DNA of 64,000 nt, from contig NZ_CP009553.3 of assembly GCF_000767615.3 (NCBI RefSeq), positions 5,325,286 to 5,389,285 on the forward strand, in the 5' to 3' direction. Position 1 is the stretch's first letter; each line of letters begins with the position of its first letter. The DNA comes from Pandoraea pnomenusa. GTDB lineage: Bacteria; Pseudomonadota; Gammaproteobacteria; Burkholderiales; Burkholderiaceae. The notes below the pieces were generated by a model. The model did no database searches. It was not told the origin of the DNA and saw only the letters and a program-made list of their open reading frames with translations. Both the position numbers and the translations under genes were made by a program. Shown piece after piece: positions 55,997 through 64,000 of the stretch.

Positions 55997-56350
55997 ATGC
56001 CACTTCAACTAGGGCTCTCGCGAGAGGCTTTTTATTCGGATTATTTCGAGAAGATGCCATGCCATCTAACAAACGTTGTATCCGGTGATGATTTTTCATG
56101 GCGTGCACTGAGCCAGACGATTTATGGTCTGAATTTCGAGAGCGACACGGATGTCAAGGTTCATCTTGATGGTGTGCTCAAGCTGGCCCAATACACCGAA
56201 CGATATCAGGACATTTCCGATATCAAGGTTAGGTTATCCAAAGAGCGTCTGGAGTCTCTTCTCCGGGACGGCGCAACGCTCGTTGTAAATCGCCTGGATT
56301 TGAAAAACACCGCAATTGCGGCCCTGTGTAAGGCGTTATTCTTGGAATAG
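55997..56350 (+). CDS. Truncated JmjC/cupin-type oxygenase (N-terminal part)
   Basis: Encodes 117 residues with GGAG about 7 bases before the ATG. The N-terminus AFYSDYFEKMPCHLTN and the later LESLLRDGATLVVNRLD then IAALCKAL match the start of bacterial JmjC-type cupin hydroxylases (as in YcfD/ROX proteins). The reading frame stops before the jelly-roll HxD...H Fe(II) site, so the protein cannot be an active oxygenase. A Fur box lies just upstream. It is probably a gene remnant; the sequence beyond the stop does not resume the family pattern. Confidence 0.55.
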   Translation: MPLQLGLSREAFYSDYFEKMPCHLTNVVSGDDFSWRALSQTIYGLNFESDTDVKVHLDGVLKLAQYTERYQDISDIKVRLSKERLESLLRDGATLVVNRLDLKNTAIAALCKALFLE

Positions 56351-56423
56351 CGGCACATTCCTAACCTGCTTTCTGATCGGCAATGGTTTCGGCATAACGG
56401 CCGGCATCCTGTCGGAGAGTCCA

Positions 56424-56522
56424 ATGGTGGGGGTACTGACCCAGCGAATGGTCCAGATGGGGTGTAAGTACGTAATGGACAATATCAATACGCCTCAAAC
56501 AAATGATGACGGGGATGGTTGA
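56424..56522 (+). CDS. Possible 32-residue peptide with acidic tail
   Basis: An ATG at 56424 with GGAG 7 bases upstream opens a 32-codon frame: MVGVLTQRMVQMGCKYVMDN, then an acidic end TNDDGDG. The frame is open upstream to 56316 (FLIGNGFGITAGILSES) with overlap of the cupin gene. It lies between the cupin remnant and a small membrane protein. A peptide product or precursor is possible, but the evidence is only the ribosome site and the location. Confidence 0.3.
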   Translation: MVGVLTQRMVQMGCKYVMDNINTPQTNDDGDG

Positions 56523-56550
56523 ACGAAAACGATTACGTTAAGGAGTCTTG

Positions 56551-56934
56551 ATGAAAAAATATCGACATAGACTGGCGTGGTACTTCGCGGTTTTTATCAT
56601 AAACCTTGGGATTTTATTCTCCGGTAGCAAGTTACTGTTTTCGGCATCCTCTTCGGCACTTTTGTACTATTTGCCGACGTCTGTATTTTGGCTGTTCGCC
56701 GGGCCGTGGTTGTTTGGGCGCCGATTTCGATCGAGTTCGGTGTTTGGCATTAAAGTAGAACGATTTGGGTTTTGGATTATCGGTATCGCTACTTTCGGCA
56801 CCGTGATCTTTCTGCTCCAGGGTAACGACAAGCTTGCGGCCATCGCAATCTTCGCTGCCATGTGCGGTGTCGAGGATGTGATTTGGTCCAGGGAGGGTCG
56901 GTGTTCCGCCGACCAGCCGGGATTCCAGTCCTAA
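56551..56934 (+). CDS. Small multi-pass membrane protein (immunity-like size)
   Basis: Encodes 127 residues from the ATG at 56551, which has AGGAG 5 bases upstream. There are three to four membrane segments (WYFAVFIINLGILFSG, LPTSVFWLFAGPWLFG, FWIIGIATFGTVIFLL and a fourth, IAIFAAMCG). The short loops are basic. No family is recognised. Its place between a peptide-sized ORF and an HlyD-type fragment is that of an immunity or export accessory protein; this is inference. Confidence 0.5.
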   Translation: MKKYRHRLAWYFAVFIINLGILFSGSKLLFSASSSALLYYLPTSVFWLFAGPWLFGRRFRSSSVFGIKVERFGFWIIGIATFGTVIFLLQGNDKLAAIAIFAAMCGVEDVIWSREGRCSADQPGFQS

Positions 56935-57014
56935 ACAATAAAAAGTATTGGGGATGCCCTCTGCTTCGAGCCTCGCAGTGATGACGAGCGTGAGGCAGGG
57001 GGTGCCGAACAAAA

Positions 57015-57150
57015 ATGAGCTACGTTGACCCCGCGAAGTCGAAGTTGTTTCGTCAGGAAGCATTGGATGCCCGTCGAGATCGCTTCCAAGGCAGTGTGTT
57101 ACTGACCTTTCCCATTTCCAGTTGGCTGATCAACGCCAGCTGTGGGGACG
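57015..57150 (+). pseudogene. 5' fragment of an HlyD-type secretion adaptor, cut by an IS
   Basis: The frame begins MSYVDPAKSKLFRQEALDAR and continues RDRFQGSVLLTFPISSWLI. This resembles the cytoplasmic start and membrane anchor of HlyD/CvaA-type adaptors of type I peptide exporters. It then runs into unrelated sequence and the end of the IS3-family element. The exact IS boundary was not resolved (between about 57100 and 57170). The rest of the adaptor and the ABC exporter are not in the window. Confidence 0.55.
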
Positions 57151-57171
57151 ATGATGGTTGTAGTCGTGCTG

Positions 57172-57876
57172 TCAAGCCGTCATTTTTTCTCGGAGGTCGT
57201 ATAGCGTGACGAATTCATGCACGTTAAGGAATTCATCACGCAATCGACCATTGAAAGACTCGATCAGTCCATTATCGGTCGGCTTACCGGGGCGTGTGTA
57301 GTCGAGTTTCACCCCACGCCGGTATGCCCAGTCGTCTAGAGCGCGGGAGGTGAACTCGGTGCCGTTGTCCACGGTGATGGATTCGGGCCATCCACGAAGG
57401 AGCGCAGAACGATCCAGTGCTTGGCCAACCGCACGGCCGGTCTGTCGAAAGTTGGCCTCCAGACAGACACTCTCGCGACTCCATTGATCGATGACGGTCA
57501 GAATGCGAAAGCGGCGCCCATCAAGCATCTGATCATGAACGAAGTCCATGCTCCAGTGCTGATTCGGCCCAGTGGGCACCGGCGGCTTGCCTCGCAGCAG
57601 GGCGATGCGTTTGCGGCGCTTGACCTTCATCCGCAACTGCAACCCCTCCAGGCTGTAGAGCCGATAGACGCGCTTCTTGCCCACGTCCCAGCCCTCGCGA
57701 TGCAGCATCACCAACACTCGCCGGTAGCCGAACCGCGGGCGACTTAAGGCGATGTCCCGGATGCGTTGGCGCAGCGCCCTTTGATCTCGCGCATGACTCT
57801 TCGCGTACCAAGTCGAACGCTGTAGCAACGCCAGCGCGCAGGAACGTTGCACGCTGATCTGAAAGCGCTCTTGCAT
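57172..57876 (-). CDS. IS3-family transposase OrfB (DDE integrase)
   Basis: Encodes 234 residues from the first ATG; with the frameshift it extends into orfA. The DDE catalytic residues are visible in HWSMDFVHDQM, ITVDNGTEFTS and GLIESFNGRLRDEF. The RPRFGYRRVLVMLHREGW block is typical of the family. The protein ends KMTA shortly after, slightly short, so the very C-terminus may be altered. Confidence 0.9.
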   Translation of the reverse strand: MQERFQISVQRSCALALLQRSTWYAKSHARDQRALRQRIRDIALSRPRFGYRRVLVMLHREGWDVGKKRVYRLYSLEGLQLRMKVKRRKRIALLRGKPPVPTGPNQHWSMDFVHDQMLDGRRFRILTVIDQWSRESVCLEANFRQTGRAVGQALDRSALLRGWPESITVDNGTEFTSRALDDWAYRRGVKLDYTRPGKPTDNGLIESFNGRLRDEFLNVHEFVTLYDLREKMTA

Positions 57877-57908
57877 CCAAGCCGCCAGCTCGCGCCGTTT
57901 GGCGGCCT

Positions 57909-58175
57909 TCAGACTTTTTTTCGCACCACCTCTTGCAGGATCTGCTTATCCAGCGTCAGGTCGGCGACGATACGCCGCAGGCGTGCGTTCTCGTCTTCGA
58001 GCTGCTTGAGCTTGCGCAGCTCGCTTACGCCGAAGTCGGCGTACTTCTTCTTCCATGTGTAGAAAGTTGCCTCCGACACGCCAAGCTGCCGACAAACGTC
58101 GACCACCGGCGTGCCGCTCTCGGCTAATCGCAATGCATAGGCGATCTGCTCTTCGGTAAATCTCGAGCGTTTCAT
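57909..58175 (-). CDS. IS3-family transposase OrfA (DNA-binding)
   Basis: Encodes 88 residues: an N-terminal helix-turn-helix (EEQIAYALRLAESGTPVVDV then LGVSEATFYTWKKKY) and a C-terminal leucine-zipper-like helix (LRKLKQLEDENARLRRIVAD). The gene ends in an A7G run where -1 slippage would produce the OrfAB transposase. Confidence 0.92.
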   Translation of the reverse strand: MKRSRFTEEQIAYALRLAESGTPVVDVCRQLGVSEATFYTWKKKYADFGVSELRKLKQLEDENARLRRIVADLTLDKQILQEVVRKKV

Positions 58176-58270
58176 GGCGACTCCTCGCCCCGTTTGGGGC
58201 GCTGAGAAGCAACTTTACCTCTAGTTTTGACCTGTACCGATATTCCGGGGACACGTCACCGTGTCTCAAA

Positions 58271-58302
58271 CAAAAAGAGGGCCTTGAAATTCAAGGCCCT
58301 CT
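58271..58302 (-). terminator. Rho-independent terminator of gyrB
   Basis: AGAGGGCCTTGAA and TTCAAGGCCCTCT form a perfect 13-bp stem, followed on the minus strand by TTTTTG. It lies about 165 bases after the gyrB stop, beyond the imperfect inverted repeat at 58332-58386. Confidence 0.9.
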
Positions 58303-58331
58303 ACGCATGTCTCGCGACGGTCGACGTGCCG

Positions 58332-58386
58332 TTATCTAGGCTCGAACCCGGCAGTGCAAATGCCACCACAATTCGAGTCCAGATAA
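58332..58386. repeat. Imperfect inverted repeat between gyrB and its terminator
   Basis: TTATCTAGGCTCGAA (58332-58346) pairs with TTCGAGTCCAGATAA (58372-58386) with two mismatches, enclosing a smaller hairpin GGCA / TGCC. It would fold as a long branched stem in the gyrB 3' untranslated region. Its role is unknown. Confidence 0.6.
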
Positions 58387-58466
58387 TCTCAGCAACTTCG
58401 TTATTTCAGTCTTACAACCCAGTGTGTAATCTCACGAATTCTGTTTCCCTGCAACGAGAACAAACC

Positions 58467-60943
<2,477 letters not shown>

Positions 60944-61067
60944 GACAATCTTCCGGTTACTGCGTCATTAACTGACGAATTACTGCTTCATGACCTGTCG
61001 GCTCCGTGCGCTTTTCGCGCCACGAAGTCGGCTTATCCCGCAAAAGGATAATTCTCTAGAAACGCCA

Positions 61068-61086
61068 AAGGGGCGCTCGGCCCCTT
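61068..61086 (-). terminator. Weak hairpin between dnaN and gyrB
   Basis: AAGGGGC and GCCCCTT form a 7-bp stem on the minus strand downstream of the dnaN stop, followed by a T-poor tail. It may be an attenuator or weak terminator; transcription probably continues to gyrB in part. Confidence 0.35.
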
Positions 61087-61121
61087 CGCGCATGTGACGG
61101 CGCGTATGGCGGAAACTCCGC

Positions 61122-62228
61122 TCAAATGCGCATCGGCATCACGACGTACTTGAATTCGTCGTTGTCCGGCAAGGTGATCAGCGCGCTCGAATTGGCGTCG
61201 CCAAGGCTCACCTTCACCTGCTCGACCTTGAGGTTCGACAGCACATCGAGCAGATACGTGACGTTAAAACCGATATCCACCGATTCGCCCGTGTAATCGA
61301 TCTCGATTTCTTCCTGCGCTTCTTCGTTCTCGGTGTTGTTCGCGCTGATCTTCAGCAGGTTCTCGCTCACGAGGAAGCGAACCCCCTTGAACTTGTCCGA
61401 CGTCACGATCGCCGCACGCTGCAACGAGCGATGCAGCTCTTCACGGCTGATCACAAAACTCTTGTTGTACCCCTTCGGGATCACGCGGTTGAAGTCCGGG
61501 AACTTACCCTCGACCAGCTTCGACACCAGCTCGACGTTCGCGAAACGGAACTTCACCTGGCTCGGCGCCACGTCGATCTGCACCGGATCGTCGATGTCCT
61601 CGAGCAGACGCTGCAACTCGAGAATCGTCTTGCGCGGAATGATGACTTCCTGACGCGCGAACTTCTCGCCCGCGATCGTCGTGTTGCAGTACGCCAGACG
61701 GTGACCGTCCGTGGCGACCGCCTCGATCTTCTCGCCTTCGACCACGAGCAGCATGCCGTTCAGGTAGTAACGGATGTCCTGCTGCGCCATCGCGAAGTGC
61801 ACCATGCCCAGCAGTTGACGGAATGCCCGCTGCGGCAGCGCAAAGCTCGCGGCGTAATCCTTCGCCTCGGCCACCGTCGGGAAGTCTTCCGCGGCCAGCG
61901 TCTGCAACTGGAAACGGCTCTTGCCTGCCTGCACCGTCAGACGCTTGTCCGACAGCGACAGTGCCACTTCGGCGTCCGGCATGTTGCGCAGAATGTCGAG
62001 CAGCTTGCGCGCCGCCACGGTCGTCGCCACATCGTCGGCGCCGGCACCGCAGTCGGCGGTGGTGGTGATCTGCAACTCGAGGTCGGTCGACAGGAACGAA
62101 ATGTCCTGCCCGTGCTTGCGAATAAGCAAATTGGCCAGAATCGGCAACGTGTGGCGACGCTCGACGATGCCACTCACAATTTGCAGCGGCCGCAGCAGAT
62201 TGTCTCGTTGAGTTTTGACCAATTGCAT
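61122..62228 (-). CDS. dnaN: DNA polymerase III beta subunit (sliding clamp)
   Basis: Encodes 368 residues with AAGGA about 7 bases before the ATG. It starts MQLVKTQRDNLLRPLQIVSG, contains the three repeated clamp domains and ends FKYVVMPMRI, typical of DnaN. As a dimer it rings DNA and tethers the polymerase and many partners. It follows dnaA by 239 bases, the conserved order dnaA-dnaN-gyrB of bacterial origins. Confidence 0.96.
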   Translation of the reverse strand: MQLVKTQRDNLLRPLQIVSGIVERRHTLPILANLLIRKHGQDISFLSTDLELQITTTADCGAGADDVATTVAARKLLDILRNMPDAEVALSLSDKRLTVQAGKSRFQLQTLAAEDFPTVAEAKDYAASFALPQRAFRQLLGMVHFAMAQQDIRYYLNGMLLVVEGEKIEAVATDGHRLAYCNTTIAGEKFARQEVIIPRKTILELQRLLEDIDDPVQIDVAPSQVKFRFANVELVSKLVEGKFPDFNRVIPKGYNKSFVISREELHRSLQRAAIVTSDKFKGVRFLVSENLLKISANNTENEEAQEEIEIDYTGESVDIGFNVTYLLDVLSNLKVEQVKVSLGDANSSALITLPDNDEFKYVVMPMRI

Positions 62229-62414
62229 ATTTATCCTTCGTAGTAACTGTTAACGGGTGCCGGTTGCGGCTGAAAACCCGAAGATTCCCTTATCTATCAA
62301 TCGCTTGCAGATGGGATAACAGGGCGGAAAACACGGTGGACGAGCCGGGGACGCGTTGTGCGCCGATCCGCTATTGTGCCCGAAAACACCAGTTCCCCCC
62401 AAACCACCCCCAGC

Positions 62415-62423
62415 TTATCCACA
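62415..62423 (+). promoter_or_regulatory. Consensus DnaA box in the dnaA-dnaN gap
   Basis: TTATCCACA is the exact DnaA-box consensus. It is the only perfect copy I see in the gap between dnaA and dnaN. It may autoregulate the region or belong to the origin. The main origin is usually upstream of dnaA, outside the window. Confidence 0.7.
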
Positions 62424-62467
62424 GGGACGCCGGCGACCCCGCCTCGCCGTCCCCCGGACACACCGGT

Positions 62468-64000
62468 TTACCCCTTGAGCGTCTGCTCCAGCACGTGCAA
62501 CTCGTGATTGAGTTGCGCATCCTTGCCTCGCTCTTCCGCAATCTTGCGTACCGCATGCAGCACTGTCGTGTGGTCGCGTCCGCCGAACAGCTCGCCAATT
62601 TCCGGCAGGCTCTTCTGGGTGAGCTCCTTCGCCAGGTACATCGCAATCTGACGCGGCCGCGCAATATTGGCAGGCCGCTTTTTCGAATACATGTCGGCGA
62701 CCTTGATATTGTAAAAATCGGCCACCGTCTTTTGAATGTTCTCGACGGAAATCTGACGATTCTGAACCGTCAGCAGATCTTTCAGCGCTTCCTTGGTCAG
62801 CTCGATGGTGATTTCCCGGCCGTGGAACTTCGAGTACGCCAGGATCTTGCGCAACGCGCCTTCCAGTTCACGCACGTTGGAGCGCAGGTGCTTGCCCACG
62901 AAGAACGCCACGTCCTCCGACAAGCCCACACCCTCGGCCTGCGCCTTCTTGATCAAAATCGCCACGCGCATTTCGAGCTCGGGCGGTTCGATGGCTACGG
63001 TGAGGCCTGAATCGAAACGCGAAATCAGACGGTCGTCGATCCCCGTGATTTCTTTCGGATACGTGTCGCTCGTGATGATCACCTGCGCACGATTCGCGAT
63101 CAGCGCCTCGAACGCGTAGAAGAATTCTTCCTGCGTGCGGCTCTTGCCCGAGAAGAACTGAATATCGTCGATCAGCAGCAGATCGAGCGAATGGTAGTAA
63201 CGTTTGAACTCGTCGAACGCCTTTCGCTGGTATGCCTTGACCACGTCGGACACGTATTGCTCCGCGTGGATGTACCGGATTCGCGGATTCTGTTTCTCGG
63301 CCAGCAACTGGTTGCCGATGGCATGGATCAGGTGGGTCTTGCCCAGGCCGACGCCGCCATACAGGAACAACGGGTTATACGACGTGCCCGGGTTGTTCGC
63401 GACCTGGATCGCCGCCGCGCGCGCCAACTGGTTCGACTTGCCCGTCACGAAGTTGTCGAACGTGAGCACCGGGTTGAGCTTGGAACGCTCGTAGATCGAC
63501 TCGGCCTCGCTGATTTGCGCGGGCTCCTGCGGCGTGACGCGCCAATTGCGGCGCACCGCCTCCGCTTCGCTCGCTTCCAGATCCGGACGCTCACCGTCGA
63601 GCGACGCCACATCGGCCGCATGCGCACCGGCCACCGCCGTTTGCGCCGCAGCCGCGGCCGGATTCTGGCGCGCCACGCCGGCAGGCACGGCCGGCGGGGC
63701 CGGAATCGGTGCGGGCGCCGGGGCGGGCGTCGACGAGGGAACACGCACGCCCGCCTTGGGATCGAGCACGAACGTCACCTCGATCGGTCCATTCCAATAG
63801 TCCGACGCCATGCTCTGGATACGCCCCGAGAATTGGCTCTTCACCCAATCCAGCTTGAAGCGATTGGGTGCGCCGATCTTGAGCGTGCGCGCCTGTTCGT
63901 CGAAGTCGAGCGGCGCCAGCGGTTTGATCCAGGTGCGGAATTGCTGGGGCGTCAGCTCTTGTTCGAGACGTGTCGCGCAGTGTTGCCAGAAGTCGTTCAT
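62468..64000 (-). CDS. dnaA: Chromosomal replication initiator DnaA
   Basis: Encodes 510 residues; the ATG is the last codon of the window (63998-64000), so the gene is complete. Domain I (1-80) begins [20 protein letters not shown]. Domain II (about 85-150) is Ala/Pro-rich. Domain III has Walker A GGVGLGKT (215-222), Walker [13 protein letters not shown] and sensor ISRFDSGL. Domain IV ends with [16 protein letters not shown], the DnaA-box recognition helix. It opens the replication origin. The region upstream is beyond the window. Confidence 0.97.
   Translation of the reverse strand: MNDFWQHCATRLEQELTPQQFRTWIKPLAPLDFDEQARTLKIGAPNRFKLDWVKSQFSGRIQSMASDYWNGPIEVTFVLDPKAGVRVPSSTPAPAPAPIPAPPAVPAGVARQNPAAAAAQTAVAGAHAADVASLDGERPDLEASEAEAVRRNWRVTPQEPAQISEAESIYERSKLNPVLTFDNFVTGKSNQLARAAAIQVANNPGTSYNPLFLYGGVGLGKTHLIHAIGNQLLAEKQNPRIRYIHAEQYVSDVVKAYQRKAFDEFKRYYHSLDLLLIDDIQFFSGKSRTQEEFFYAFEALIANRAQVIITSDTYPKEITGIDDRLISRFDSGLTVAIEPPELEMRVAILIKKAQAEGVGLSEDVAFFVGKHLRSNVRELEGALRKILAYSKFHGREITIELTKEALKDLLTVQNRQISVENIQKTVADFYNIKVADMYSKKRPANIARPRQIAMYLAKELTQKSLPEIGELFGGRDHTTVLHAVRKIAEERGKDAQLNHELHVLEQTLKG

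Larger units (their letters stand above)
57130..58250 (-). mobile_element. IS3-family insertion sequence (IS407-like group)
   Basis: A roughly 1.1-kb element with orfA (57909-58175) and orfB (57172-57876). They are joined by a likely programmed -1 frameshift at an A7G run near the orfA end. Inner sequence near 58216-58245 (TGTCCCCGGAATATCGG on the minus strand) looks like the left terminal region. I could not align convincing terminal inverted repeats, so the ends are approximate. It separates the HlyD fragment from gyrB. Confidence 0.75.

Noticed and set aside
57102..57171. Exact left end and terminal inverted repeat of the IS3 element
   Set aside because: Candidate ends at TGACC (57103) and TGTGGGGA (about 57140) match the right end poorly. 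The HlyD-like frame seems to continue past the first, so no boundary is claimed.
58332..58386. tRNA or tmRNA fragment (GGGTTCGAGCC on the minus strand)
   Set aside because: The T-loop-like sequence has no matching T stem, acceptor stem or CCA end. It is explained better as an inverted repeat.

Overview
The window looks like a chromosomal segment of a GC-rich betaproteobacterium of the order Burkholderiales, most probably Pandoraea or a close relative. The reasons are the dnaA-dnaN-gyrB block at the right end, two small secreted DUF4148 proteins, a DUF3331 protein, a double-length UvrA, many LysR-type regulators and strong GC codon bias. The genus is inferred from gene content, not from a search.

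Layout. 0-15 kb holds housekeeping and metabolic genes: dipeptidase E, malate synthase G, a DUF445 membrane protein, small secreted proteins, a LysR-controlled Fe-dependent alcohol dehydrogenase plus MFS transporter, UppP, O-acetylhomoserine sulfhydrylase and a dienelactone-hydrolase-like enzyme. 15-27 kb holds an SOS-controlled 1979-residue tandem UvrA, a predicted NlpC/P60 lipoprotein, RidA, a TetR regulator, NDH-2 and DUF3331. 27-37 kb holds a class C beta-lactamase-like protein and a seven-gene sulfur-compound cluster (polar amino acid ABC importer, thiol dioxygenase, four-domain rhodanese, PLP C-S lyase) with a divergent LysR. 38-40 kb is an RcnA/RcnR nickel-cobalt efflux pair with a recognisable operator and a degenerate ABC ATPase. 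40-45 kb has a chemoreceptor, tRNA-Leu(GAG) and three unrecognised short proteins. 45-52 kb has a porin / amidohydrolase / LysP-like permease group with a divergent LysR, and a ferric-reductase-like flavocytochrome.

From about 52.8 to 58.2 kb the sequence becomes AT-richer and broken. It holds a 450-residue orphan with a possible Cys/His dyad, an IS3-family remnant, a frameshifted minus-strand gene remnant, a kinase N-lobe-like fragment, a Fur-box-preceded truncated JmjC/cupin gene, a 32-residue peptide ORF, a small membrane protein and an HlyD-type adaptor fragment cut off by an intact-looking IS3-family element. I read this as the eroded left part of an iron-regulated peptide (microcin- or RiPP-like) locus inserted next to gyrB. 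That reading is an inference and is the main candidate for something undescribed.

58.4-64 kb is gyrB, dnaN and dnaA on the minus strand. gyrB is split by one missing base in a C5/G5 run (60607-60611). The gene is essential, so this is probably a sequencing or assembly error.
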